NCBI GenBank assembly: GCA_035308565.1
Contig: DATGGK010000235.1
Span: 21,582 to 85,581, forward strand
Source: JANXLS01 sp035308565
Lineage (GTDB): Bacteria > Planctomycetota > SZUA-567 > H5-PLA8
Direction of reading: 5' to 3'
Length of the DNA stretch: 64,000 bases
In this document: positions 51,993 to 60,800 of the stretch, piece after piece
Layout: every line of letters starts with the position of its first letter
Position numbering within the stretch: the first letter of the stretch is position 1
Translations under genes and position numbers: made by a program
The notes under the pieces: model-generated
The model's input: the letters and a program-made list of their open reading frames with translations, nothing else
The model's database searches: none
Told to the model about the DNA's origin: nothing

Positions 51993-53627
51993 TCACTCCA
52001 AATATCCCAAATCCGCCAGCCGCTTTTCCACCGCCTTCTGCTCCTCGCTCGTGTAAACCGGCGCATCTGGCCCCGGCTCCGTGGGCTGCGCGGCCGCCGT
52101 CGATTGCAATGGCGGCGGATTTTCGAAAATGTACTGCATCGGCTTGCCCGTCACATCCGCCGGAATCGGCTGGCCCAGCGCCGCCAGCAGGGTCGGGCAG
52201 ATGTCCGCGATGCTTGCGCGCCTTCCCACTGGCCCGCTGCGCGCGATGCCCGGTCCAGAGATGGCGTAGATGCCGTCCGGGCGGTGCACGCCGCCGACGG
52301 CATTCGGCGACACCTGAATCGGAGATTTGTGCGAAAGTTTGTTTCGTGGAAAAAATCCGCCAGTTGCGCACAGCACAATATCCGGGAGATTCAATTCGTC
52401 CTTGCGCGCGTAAATTTCTTCACCTTTGAGCACGCGGTCGAATAGTGGCTTGTTCGTGTTTGGAATTTTGACCGCGCGAAATTTCTCAATCAGCCCGTCG
52501 CGCACCGATTCAAATTCGTCCGGCGAAACGATCCCGTGCGGCTCGCGCCCTTTCAGATTAAGGTACACAAACCCATTGATGCCCACGTGCGCCATGTACG
52601 CGCGCGTGCGGCTCCAGTCGAGGGACAATTCCTTGTTGCGCGTCTTGCGTACTTCCTTTTGAAAACTGAACGACGCGATGCGCTGCGTCAGTTTATTCAA
52701 ACCGCCAAGCGGCTTCAAATAGCCCCACTCTTTCAACAGATTGTTGACGAAGATGCGCCCGTCGCTGCTGCCGTGTCCGTGGTCCGAACAGATCAGCCGT
52801 AGCGTGCGCGCCAGCGGATTGATCGCGGTCATGCGCCGGCTTTCGCTCGAATGCAATCCGAGGATGCGGTTGATCGACGAATCGACGCGCCGGAAGAATT
52901 TCTTGATCAGTTCGCGCCGCCGCAAATTGCTCGCGCCGGTCTTCGCATCGCACCACTTCCACGCCTTGTGAAACAAAATGTCCGTGGCCTGCAAATACGC
53001 AACCTGCACGCGCGTCGGCCGCGTGCGCTGAAAATGCACCGCCAGCCGTTCGAGCAATTCCACGGAACCGATGGCGCGGTCGATGTTGCGCGAAAACGCC
53101 GCGTCGTCCACGTCCTTCTCCCAATCGTCCTCAAAATTGAAATGCAGAGCCGGCGCGTCCGACAAAATCTCTTCGCGCAATTCGTAGGGCTCGGTGAAAT
53201 TGCTCTCCACGCTCGGCGTTTCAAATCCGCTCACGATGTAGCCTTCGTGCAGCGGGTACGGCGGGTAATTGCGCGGCAGAAAAATCGACCCGCACGAAAT
53301 CCCCGCGTTGCTCAGCAGCGTCAATATGCTCGAATTGCGCTGCACCGTACTGTCGTGAAAGCGAAAGCGGTGCGCGGTCGGATCGAAGCGCACAAAGTCG
53401 ATCACGCCGTGCTGGCCGGGATCTTTCCCCGTCAGCCAAGTGGTCCAGGCCGCAGCTGTGTGCGGTGGCGTGGTGGATTCGAGCACGCCGTAATGCGCGG
53501 TCTTCAAAAACGACGCGAGCGCCGGCATTGTGCCGTCTTCGACCAGCGGCAGCAGCACGTCCCAACCCACCGAATCTAGCGCGAGCACTTGCACGCGGTC
53601 GTATGGAACAAACTTGTTCACGTTCAT
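51993..53627 (-). CDS. Type I phosphodiesterase / nucleotide pyrophosphatase-like protein
   Basis: 544 residues, no leader. VQVLALDSVGWDVLLPLVED (first metal Asp), STTPPHTAAAWTTWLTGKDP (the Thr nucleophile is in this loop), CSDHGHGSSDGRIF (metal Asp and His pair) and GVHRPDGIYAISGPGI (last His). The set matches the alkaline-phosphatase-superfamily phosphodiesterase group. Cytosolic as predicted. The substrate is unknown. The C-terminal EEQKAVEKRLADLGYLE is typical of this family in PVC bacteria. Confidence 0.88.
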   Translation of the reverse strand: MNVNKFVPYDRVQVLALDSVGWDVLLPLVEDGTMPALASFLKTAHYGVLESTTPPHTAAAWTTWLTGKDPGQHGVIDFVRFDPTAHRFRFHDSTVQRNSSILTLLSNAGISCGSIFLPRNYPPYPLHEGYIVSGFETPSVESNFTEPYELREEILSDAPALHFNFEDDWEKDVDDAAFSRNIDRAIGSVELLERLAVHFQRTRPTRVQVAYLQATDILFHKAWKWCDAKTGASNLRRRELIKKFFRRVDSSINRILGLHSSESRRMTAINPLARTLRLICSDHGHGSSDGRIFVNNLLKEWGYLKPLGGLNKLTQRIASFSFQKEVRKTRNKELSLDWSRTRAYMAHVGINGFVYLNLKGREPHGIVSPDEFESVRDGLIEKFRAVKIPNTNKPLFDRVLKGEEIYARKDELNLPDIVLCATGGFFPRNKLSHKSPIQVSPNAVGGVHRPDGIYAISGPGIARSGPVGRRASIADICPTLLAALGQPIPADVTGKPMQYIFENPPPLQSTAAAQPTEPGPDAPVYTSEEQKAVEKRLADLGYLE

Positions 53628-53822
53628 TCAAAACCCGATAGCCGCCCTTCACTCCGCGAAAAAGCGTTGCTTCCGAAAGGGAAAGGCGGCAAAAAATGGA
53701 ATGACAGGAGTGTAACAGATTGCGGGAAAAAGACACACGGAAGAACGACGGCGAAAGCATCTGCAGCGATTCGTCGATCGCCCGCGCTTTGTTTTGAACC
53801 CCGCGCACGCTATGCTTTGTGC

Positions 53823-55193
53823 ATGAATCTCCGCGAAACCGACACCTCCGCCCTCTGGCATCCCTTCACGCAGATGGCTGAATACGCTCACGAAACGCCG
53901 GCGCCCCCGATCGTCGTGGGCGCGCAAGGAAATTGGTTGATCGCCTCGGACGGCAGGCGGTACCTCGATGCCAACTGCGGCTATTGGTGCCTGGCGCTGG
54001 GCTGCCGGCCGGCGGCGGTTGAGCGGGCGATTCACGCGCAGCTTGAAGAATTTTCGCACTCGACGCTGTTGGGGATCACGCACGAGCCGGCGATTGCGTT
54101 GGCGCGGCGGCTGGTGGATTTGGCGGGCCCGCCGTTCGGACACGTGTTTTTCGCGGATTCGGGATCGGAAGCCGTCGAAGCCGCGCTGAAGATGGCGTAT
54201 CAATTCTGGCTGCACCGAGGCCAGCCGCAGCGTTCCGAATTTCTCGCGCTCGGCGAAGCCTATCACGGCGACACGCTCGGCGCCGTCTCCATCGGCGGCG
54301 TGGACGCCTTTCACGCCGCGTTCAAGCCGCTGCTCTTTCCAGTGCGGCGCGTTCCGCCACCGCATTGCTACCGCTGTCCGTGGAAGAAACACCCGGAAAG
54401 TTGCGCGCGCGAGTGTGCTCAGGCGATGGAACACGAAATCGAAAAGCATCACAAAACTTTGGCCGCGGTGGTAATCGAGCCGTATGTGCTTGGCCCCGGC
54501 GGAGTGATTCCGCAGCCCGATGGCTATGTCGAGCGCGTCGTCGCCGCTGCAAAAAAGTTTGGCGTGCTGACGATTTTCGACGAAGTGGCCGTCGGCATGG
54601 GGCGGCTGGGGACGTTGTTCGCGTTTGAGCAGATGAAAGACCGGAACGTGCAGGCGGGACGCCTGCACCACGGGCCCGATATTGTTTGCCTCGCAAAAGG
54701 CCTTACCGCCGGCGTGCTGCCGTTGTCCGCGGTGCTGGCGACGGACGAAATCTACAACCAATTCCTCGGCACGTTCGCGGAGCGCAAAACTTTTTTCCAC
54801 GGGCACACTTTCACCGGCTCGGCGCTCGGCTGTGCCGCGGCGCTGGCCGCGCTCGATGAATTAACCAAACCCGGATTTCTCGAAACGCTTCGTGCCAAAA
54901 CCGTTCCCGCATTTTGGACCATGCTCGATGCGCTGCGTGCGCATCCCCACGCCGGCAACGTGCGCGGGCGCGGCATGATGGCGGCAATCGAACTTTGCCG
55001 CTCCGACCGCAACGACTACGATGGGACCGAGCGGGGAGGGCTTGCGGTGGTGCTCGCCGCCCGCGCGCGCGGCGTGAACCTACGCGCAATCGGAAATCTA
55101 ATTCTGGCCGTGCCGCCGCTGACGATCACGCTGGACGAAATCGAATTGCTGGGGCGAGTGCTGCGCGAAAGTCTGGACGCCTGCCTCGCGTAA
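53823..55193 (+). CDS. bioA: Adenosylmethionine-8-amino-7-oxononanoate aminotransferase
   Basis: 456 residues from ATG 53823. DTSALWHPFTQMAEYAHETP, LDANCGYWCLALGC, FADSGSEAVEAALKMAYQFW, GEAYHGDTLGAVSIGG, TIFDEVAVGMGRLGTLFAFE (the PLP Asp), CLAKGLTAGVLPLSAVLAT (PLP Lys) and FFHGHTFTGSALGCAAALA are BioA signatures. Transfers an amino group from SAM to KAPA in biotin synthesis. Between FAFEQM and PDIVCLAKG, a 25-base type A repeat codes NVQAGRLHHG, extending a loop next to the PLP lysine. No other bio genes nearby. Confidence 0.93.
   Translation: MNLRETDTSALWHPFTQMAEYAHETPAPPIVVGAQGNWLIASDGRRYLDANCGYWCLALGCRPAAVERAIHAQLEEFSHSTLLGITHEPAIALARRLVDLAGPPFGHVFFADSGSEAVEAALKMAYQFWLHRGQPQRSEFLALGEAYHGDTLGAVSIGGVDAFHAAFKPLLFPVRRVPPPHCYRCPWKKHPESCARECAQAMEHEIEKHHKTLAAVVIEPYVLGPGGVIPQPDGYVERVVAAAKKFGVLTIFDEVAVGMGRLGTLFAFEQMKDRNVQAGRLHHGPDIVCLAKGLTAGVLPLSAVLATDEIYNQFLGTFAERKTFFHGHTFTGSALGCAAALAALDELTKPGFLETLRAKTVPAFWTMLDALRAHPHAGNVRGRGMMAAIELCRSDRNDYDGTERGGLAVVLAARARGVNLRAIGNLILAVPPLTITLDEIELLGRVLRESLDACLA
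54648..54672. repeat. Type A palindromic repeat inside bioA
   Basis: GTGCAGGCGGGACGCCTGCA followed by CCACG. Same orientation and core as 36484-36509; translated in frame. Confidence 0.85.
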
Positions 55194-55360
55194 TCGCAAA
55201 ACTACACCTCTTGTAAGCTGTCCCGATTGGACCCGATGGTCCTATAATACGAGCAGCCGTCGCGACCTTGCCTCCTATTCCCATCTCCCGCCTTATGCAC
55301 CTGTGCACCCTGTCCTTGCGGCTCTTTCTCAAATCATTGAAAATCGCGCGCGGAGAATAT

Positions 55361-56569
55361 ATGCCGAAGCGCAGCGTAAAACGTACCACAGTCGTTCTTC
55401 GCCGCGGCGAACGCACATCCGCGCCCGCGCTAGTGGAACCCGACTATGTCAAGGAAGGCCACGAAATCGATTTGCAGTTGCTGCGCGCGTTGGTGCTCGG
55501 GCGCAAACGCTCGTCGGACATTCAACTGCTGCTGGACGCGCAGTTCGAGCGCACGTCGCATCCCTCCGGCGCGATGCGCAACAGCCAGATGCTCGCGCTG
55601 CTGCTCGCGGATTTGTCCGTGCCCGAGGAAAAAGCCGCGGCCACGTTCAAACGTGTGCTGCAGCACCAGCGCCGCTTGCAAATTTCGCTGCGCCGCGCGA
55701 TCGGGCTCAAAACCGCCGCGATGGATTACCTCGAAAATATCGAGCGCGCGCTGAAAATTCAGGACGACGAAAATGCGCCAAGCTACTCGCAGTTGACACA
55801 GATGGCCTACACAGACCAGCTCACCGGCCTGGCCAACTACCGCTTCTTTACGCAGCGTTTGCGAGACGAAGTCAAGCGCTGCGAGCGCTACGGACATCTG
55901 CTTTCGCTGCTCATGGCGGACCTGGATTTGTTCAAGGATTTCAACGACCGCTATGGCCATCCCGCCGGCAACAAAGCGCTGCAACAGATCGCGCGCACGG
56001 TCTACGCCGAAGTGCGAGACACCGATCTGCTCGCGCGCTACGGCGGCGAGGAATTCGCGCTGATTCTTCCCCACACGACCAAGACGGAGGCCATCGGTCT
56101 TGCCGAGCGCGTCCGCGCGCGCGTCGAAGGCGTGCGCATGCAGCTCGAAGGCCGACTCGCGGAAAAGCTGACCGTGTGCGTCGGCGTCGCGACGCTGCCG
56201 CGCGATGCGCACTGCGAAGATTCGCTGCTGAGCGCCGCCGATCAGGCGCTGTATCAAGCCAAATACTCAGGGCGCAACCGCGTTTGCGTCTTCGTGCCGA
56301 ACACGCGCGCGCCGTTTCGGTTCACGCCGAAGCCGGCGGATTCCGTGCAAAAAGTCAGCGTCATCGGCGAATTCAACGATTGGAAAGGCGACGCCGATCC
56401 AATGGCGCGCAACGAACGCGGCGCGTTCGAACTCGCCATCCCGCTCGTCCCCGGACGCTACCATTATAAGCTGCTGCTGGATGGCAAGGAATACTTGCCC
56501 GACCCCGAATGCGAAACGCATGAACCGGACGGGTACGGCGGCATGAATTCAGTGGTGACGGTAAAATAA
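55361..56569 (+). CDS. GGDEF diguanylate cyclase with C-terminal glycogen-binding (CBM48/AMPK1-type) domain
   Basis: 402 residues; GGAG 6 nt before ATG 55361. Residues 35-135 are helical. Residues 145-312 form a GGDEF domain: TDQLTGLANYRFFTQRLRDE, LSLLMADLDLFKDFNDRYGH, GGEEF at 228-232 (active), and an upstream RxxD (RDTD, 219-222), the c-di-GMP inhibition site. Residues 318-402 are a carbohydrate-binding sandwich: VQKVSVIGEFNDWKGDADPM, GAFELAIPLVPGRYHYKLLL and DGKEYLPDPECETHEPDGYG. No leader or membrane helix, so it is cytosolic. The combination suggests a cyclase that senses stored glucan; inference. Confidence 0.9.
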   Translation: MPKRSVKRTTVVLRRGERTSAPALVEPDYVKEGHEIDLQLLRALVLGRKRSSDIQLLLDAQFERTSHPSGAMRNSQMLALLLADLSVPEEKAAATFKRVLQHQRRLQISLRRAIGLKTAAMDYLENIERALKIQDDENAPSYSQLTQMAYTDQLTGLANYRFFTQRLRDEVKRCERYGHLLSLLMADLDLFKDFNDRYGHPAGNKALQQIARTVYAEVRDTDLLARYGGEEFALILPHTTKTEAIGLAERVRARVEGVRMQLEGRLAEKLTVCVGVATLPRDAHCEDSLLSAADQALYQAKYSGRNRVCVFVPNTRAPFRFTPKPADSVQKVSVIGEFNDWKGDADPMARNERGAFELAIPLVPGRYHYKLLLDGKEYLPDPECETHEPDGYGGMNSVVTVK

Positions 56570-56570
56570 C

Positions 56571-56668
56571 GAATTCAAAATTAAAAATTCAAAATACAAA
56601 ATTGAATAGCGGGTCGCGCTTCGCGTGAAAAACAATTTTGCATTTGCATTTTTAATTTTGAATTTTTT
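56571..56668. repeat. Dispersed AT-rich repeat (type C), second full copy
   Basis: GAATTCAAAATTAAAAATTC on the left and TTTGCATTTTTAATTTTGAA on the right, with a GC-rich centre GCGGGTCGCGCTTCGCGTGA. The right arm provides the last codons (KKIQN) and stop of the DUF1080 gene. Confidence 0.85.
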
Positions 56669-58049
56669 TGATCCGAATATTTCGAAACGCCACGGGATCG
56701 TTGTGGCCGGCGAAGCCGAAGAAACCGCTGGTGCGATGAAGGCCGGGGTGCTTGGAGTTGGCCATGTATGGCTCGGGGACTTTTGACACATCGCCGTCGA
56801 GAATCACGGTGCCGTTGAGTTCGACTTTGATCGTCGAACCTTTTACGGTCACTTCTTCGAAATTCCACTCATTAATGGGATGCTGATAACCGCGCGCGGC
56901 GGCGATCACGCCGTAGACGGAACCGTGCGCCTGGCGCGGATCGATGCCTTTGTAGTCGTCGGCGAGCACTTGCGATTCGCACATGCCGACGTAGGCTGTG
57001 TCGCCTTTGCCCGGATAGCGGATCGACAAACCATTGTTGCCGTTCGGCGGAATCTTGATTTCCAGACGCACGACGAAATCGGAGAATTCTTCGTTGTAAT
57101 ACGGCCACCCGCCTTTGCCGGGCTTGCATTGAATCGCGCCGTCCACGACTTCATAATTCTCGACCGGCCCAGCCCAGCCGGTGAAATCCTTGCCGTTGAA
57201 AATCGACTTGAAGCCCGGGTCTTCGCCGTGGCTTTCCAGAATCTTGTTCGCTTCGTCGCTGCCAATTTCGCGGATGTAAATGTTGCGCCAGCGAATTTCG
57301 CCGCCGTGCGTCTGCAATTCGATCGGGCCTTTGGGCGGAATCGGAGTTTTGCGGTCATAATAATTTTCGAGAATGGCGTGATCGACGACCAATTTCTCAT
57401 TGAGCCACACGCTCACGCGCGCGCCGGTCATCAACACGCGCACGGTGTTCCATTCGCCGAAAGGCTTGTCGGCGAGCACGAGCGGGTCTTTGCCCGGAGC
57501 GCCTTTGGAATTGTTCCACAATCCGCCGCTGCCTTTTTCCGCGCCGTTGGCCTTTTCGCGCGGATTGGTGTGGTCCCAAATCTGCACCTGCGGGCAGCCG
57601 CGCAGATAAATGCCCGAATCGGCCAGCGGCACGGTTTTGTATTCGAGGCGCAATTCGATGTCGCCGTAATCCTTTTCCGTCGTGGCATAGTCGCCGCCGC
57701 CATCGTTGACCAGTTCATTGTTCTCAACATACCAATGCGGTTTGCCGTCCTTGCCAGGCTGCGTGAGTGTCGCGGTCCATTTGGCAATCTGTTCCTTGCG
57801 TTTGTCTTCGGGCATCGCCAGTAGTTTGCGATGATCGAACGTTGTGCCGCCGCGCCAGCCGGTCAGGTCCTTGCCGTTGAACAGCGCCGTGAATCCCGGC
57901 GGCGGCCCGCCTTGAGGCTTGTCGGCCGCGGTATTCGGCGCAGGCGCGGCAGCGTCTTCCGAACAGCAGCGGTTGCAGGACGTGAGCGCAAATGAGCAGA
58001 GCGCCAAAAAGCCGGCGATCGCAAAACAGCGAAGCACAATCGTTTTCAT
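56652..58049 (-). CDS. Lipoprotein with two DUF1080 (3-keto-disaccharide hydrolase-type) domains
   Basis: 465 residues. A lipobox (LTSC at about residue 25) follows a hydrophobic leader (CFAIAGFLALCSFALTSC). Domain one: GFTALFNGKDLTGWRGG, HWYVENNELVNDGGGDYATT, DIELRLEYKTVPLADSGIYL. Domain two: GFKSIFNGKDFTGWAGPVEN, ENYEVVDGAIQCKPGKGGWP, DFVVRLEIKIPPNGNNGLSI. The DUF1080 fold is a concanavalin-like sandwich common in PVC bacteria; some members act on 3-keto-disaccharides. Its last few residues come from the type C repeat. Confidence 0.9.
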   Translation of the reverse strand: MKTIVLRCFAIAGFLALCSFALTSCNRCCSEDAAAPAPNTAADKPQGGPPPGFTALFNGKDLTGWRGGTTFDHRKLLAMPEDKRKEQIAKWTATLTQPGKDGKPHWYVENNELVNDGGGDYATTEKDYGDIELRLEYKTVPLADSGIYLRGCPQVQIWDHTNPREKANGAEKGSGGLWNNSKGAPGKDPLVLADKPFGEWNTVRVLMTGARVSVWLNEKLVVDHAILENYYDRKTPIPPKGPIELQTHGGEIRWRNIYIREIGSDEANKILESHGEDPGFKSIFNGKDFTGWAGPVENYEVVDGAIQCKPGKGGWPYYNEEFSDFVVRLEIKIPPNGNNGLSIRYPGKGDTAYVGMCESQVLADDYKGIDPRQAHGSVYGVIAAARGYQHPINEWNFEEVTVKGSTIKVELNGTVILDGDVSKVPEPYMANSKHPGLHRTSGFFGFAGHNDPVAFRNIRIKKIQN

Positions 58050-58130
58050 GGTCTTTTCCTGGATGAGATTTGGAAATAGCGGCGCATATTATACACCGCG
58101 AAGAGGGGAATTCAGCGAACGAATTTTGTC

Positions 58131-58196
58131 AGTGGGACGGGCCTCCGAGCCCGTCCTTTCGCGACATTGATTGGACGGGCTCGGAGGCCCGTCCTA
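58131..58196. repeat. Dispersed 'GACGGGCTCGGAGGCCCGTCC' repeat (type F), paired copy
   Basis: GGGACGGGCCTCCGAGCCCG on the left and GGACGGGCTCGGAGGCCCGT on the right are reverse complements around a TTTCGCGACATTGATT spacer. The relative is 49611-49680. Confidence 0.8.
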
Positions 58197-58197
58197 C

Positions 58198-60498
58198 TTA
58201 CTGCGGAACCACATTAATGGTATTGTAAATCTCCTGATTCTTCATCTTCACCCCATCGGCGGCTTTGAGCGTGTATTTGATTTTCATCTGCATCACCGGC
58301 TTGAGATTTGGAATTTGCAGCGTGACCGTCTTTTTGTCCGACGACAATTGCACCGCTTTAACTTCCGGCGTGTCGAACGTCCCCTCCTTATTGGGAGTCG
58401 ATGGCGCGTAATGCTCCGAACCGTACTTCTCCGTCCAGCGGTAATTCCACTGTTCGATGCTGAAGTCGTCCGGCTCGCACTTTTCGAGCGGGCAATAAAA
58501 CGAAATCGCGATGCTGTCTTTTGTCACGTGAATCGCGCTGGGCATGTGTACCGTCCCGCCAACGTAGCGCACGCGCTGAAAGCAGCCGAATTTTATGCCG
58601 GTCGTTTGCCAGCCTTGCAATCCGCACACATAAAGCTGCCCGTCGCGCGGATTGAAGCGCGCGCGCATGATGCCGGATTTGAATTGCAGCGGAAAGCGCA
58701 CTACGCCGCCCTGCGGAATGCCATCGACCATTTCATACATCGTCAAAAACAGCGCGCTTTGCCCATAGGACAGATGCAGCAAGCTGCCTTCGAGCGGCCC
58801 CCACTTTCCGCCGGTCACCCAGACTTGCCCGCCGCTGGAATTGTCTATGCCGGTGTTGTGCGGAATCCAGCAGATCGGCGGGTTGTAAATTTTCGGCGGC
58901 GGCTCGGTGTGCGAAAGCGGCGGGCAGCCGTAAAATCCGCCGGGCTTAATCAAGTTCACGCGGCTGGATGGCACCCACGTGCCTTCCTGGTCCGACGCGG
59001 TGATTTCGCCGTTCGGCCCGATGCTCATGCCGTTCGCCGCGCGCAGGCCCGTCGCGACGACTTCCAGCTTCGATCCATCCGGCGAGACCTTCAGCACGCA
59101 GCCGTGATGCGCCAGCACCGGACCGAAACCTTTGCCGCCCGGAAGCACCGGGCCGGCTTTGCAGAAATAAAAATTCCCCGCCGCGTCGGTCTGCAAGTCC
59201 ATCGCGAATTCGTGGAAGTTCTGCGTCACCTGCGTGTCGTTGTTGAAATTCTCATAAAAATCAGCTTCGCCGGTGGCGCCGAGATCTTTCAGCCGCGTGA
59301 TCTGATCGCGCCCGACGACGTAAATCTGATCGTTGACGATCTTCAATCCCAGCGGCTGAAAAAGCCCCGACGCAAAACGCCGCCAGAAAACTTTCTTCAA
59401 ATCGGCGTCGAGTCCCGAGACAATCCACACGTCGCCGTTGAGCGTGCAAACCGCCGCGCGGCCGTCAGAGAAGAAATCGAAACCGGTCGGGCGCATCTGT
59501 TTCGATTCCAAAATCGGGATCGTGTCCACCGCGAAGGCATCGCTGGGCGTGCCGAGTTTTCCTTCGCCAGTCAGCGCCAGCGGCCAGAGGATCGGGCCGC
59601 CTTTGCACAGCGTTTTCAAATCGACCGCGGCCGTCGCGGCCGCTTGCGCGAGTTTCTCCAATTCGTTCTTCGGACCGGACCAGATGCCGACTTTGAAATT
59701 CAGCGCGTTCTGCGACGCTGGAATCTTAACGCTGATCGCCGTGCCTTTCGGAAAACTGAATTCAACGCCCGCCGGCGCGCCAAAAAGTTTCGCCGCTGTT
59801 TCGCTCTCTTTTTCTTCAATCGCCGCAGTCATCGTCGCAGGATTGAATTGCGTGGAGTCGCTGCTCTCCGTTTCGCAGATCAGCACTTCTAGCGGCGATT
59901 CGCACGGCTCAACCGTGAATTCGCGAAAAAAAATCCCTTTGTCTTTGTCGAACGAATGAGATTCGAGCACCGCGCATTTTCCCACCGTGTAAGAAAACAC
60001 GACACGGTTGCCGCTGCGATAGAGTCCTTTGTATTTCGCCCATTCCGCCGGCAGCGGCCCAAACGGCTGCCGGCGCGGATCGTTGAAATCGCCCGCTTTC
60101 GCCCAACCCGGCCCCGCGCGCGTGCCAAACACCTGCGCGCCTTTCGCGATTTCTGGATTCACGCCGTGCTGCATATCGAATTGAACGCCCTGCAGCTTCA
60201 ATTGTGCGCCCGCCCAGCCGGCGGAGACGCGCAACAAATCGGTGTCGAAGATCACGCCCGCGCGAAAATCGTTTTCGACGCCGCGCTCTTTCGCTTCCTT
60301 CGCTTCCTTATTGTTGACGCTGTCATCGAGGCGGACCGCGATGCCCTTGAACGTGTACGAGCCCCGCGGCCACTGGCTGACAAACGTCGCCGAAAGAAAC
60401 GGGCCGTACTCGATGTCGAGCTTCTGCTCGCTGCAGCGCGCAAACGGCATCGCGCCCAGCAACGTCATGCTCACGAGAATCGCAGTTCGATAATTCAT
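58198..60498 (-). CDS. Large exported beta-propeller-like protein (DUF6797/heme-dehydrogenase-associated type)
   Basis: 766 residues from ATG 60498 (an upstream GTG adds two). Leader MNYRTAILVSMTLLGAMPFA. Residues 20-290 are a beta-domain (EYGPFLSATFVSQWPRGSYT, GWAGAQLKLQGVQFDMQHG). Residues 300-700 resemble a sugar-dehydrogenase-like six-bladed propeller (GFDFFSDGRAAVCTLNGDVW, VVGRDQITRLKDLG, NFYFCKAGPVLPGG, IGPNGEITASDQEGTWVPSS). A final Ig-like strand set follows. No heme motif itself. Such proteins usually accompany the heme-binding domain type encoded by the gene at the right edge. Confidence 0.82.
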   Translation of the reverse strand: MNYRTAILVSMTLLGAMPFARCSEQKLDIEYGPFLSATFVSQWPRGSYTFKGIAVRLDDSVNNKEAKEAKERGVENDFRAGVIFDTDLLRVSAGWAGAQLKLQGVQFDMQHGVNPEIAKGAQVFGTRAGPGWAKAGDFNDPRRQPFGPLPAEWAKYKGLYRSGNRVVFSYTVGKCAVLESHSFDKDKGIFFREFTVEPCESPLEVLICETESSDSTQFNPATMTAAIEEKESETAAKLFGAPAGVEFSFPKGTAISVKIPASQNALNFKVGIWSGPKNELEKLAQAAATAAVDLKTLCKGGPILWPLALTGEGKLGTPSDAFAVDTIPILESKQMRPTGFDFFSDGRAAVCTLNGDVWIVSGLDADLKKVFWRRFASGLFQPLGLKIVNDQIYVVGRDQITRLKDLGATGEADFYENFNNDTQVTQNFHEFAMDLQTDAAGNFYFCKAGPVLPGGKGFGPVLAHHGCVLKVSPDGSKLEVVATGLRAANGMSIGPNGEITASDQEGTWVPSSRVNLIKPGGFYGCPPLSHTEPPPKIYNPPICWIPHNTGIDNSSGGQVWVTGGKWGPLEGSLLHLSYGQSALFLTMYEMVDGIPQGGVVRFPLQFKSGIMRARFNPRDGQLYVCGLQGWQTTGIKFGCFQRVRYVGGTVHMPSAIHVTKDSIAISFYCPLEKCEPDDFSIEQWNYRWTEKYGSEHYAPSTPNKEGTFDTPEVKAVQLSSDKKTVTLQIPNLKPVMQMKIKYTLKAADGVKMKNQEIYNTINVVPQ

Positions 60499-60800
60499 GC
60501 TCACCGATTGTCATCCAAAAACAAAAGCGCTGCCGCCCAATGACGCGCTGAGCGTCTTTCGGGAATACATTCGATTTTCGTTTTCGATTGGTGCTGCTAC
60601 TTCGAGAAACGACTTGCCACAATTATAGCCGTCGAAGCAGCGATTCTCAACGACGCCCTAGCGGATTTGTATTTTTTGCGCGCAAGTTTTTTCGCGGCGC
60701 TTCGTTCTCCAGATAGAGCGCAGTTGAGCGCGCAAAAAGTTTTCCCGAACAATTCAGGCTCGCACTGAAAAAGGGCGCCTTTTACAAAGGAGGTCGTGTA
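60499..60800. other. Divergent intergenic region
   Basis: 302 bases with no gene. The right end has a perfect AAAGGAGGT ribosome-binding site for the next gene. TTGCCACAATTATAG near 60613 may include a -10 element. A TTTTTTGCGCGCAAGTTTTT hairpin-like stretch (60674-60693) is visible. Confidence 0.5.

Noticed and set aside
51817..52371. N-terminal extension of ThyX by 185 codons
   Set aside because: The added part is repeat-derived and antisense to the phosphodiesterase; the ATG at 51816 has a ribosome-binding site and matches ThyX starts.
58171..59892. Plus-strand frame of 573 codons opposite the beta-propeller gene
   Set aside because: Antisense of a gene with leader and recognisable blades; Arg/Phe/His-rich.
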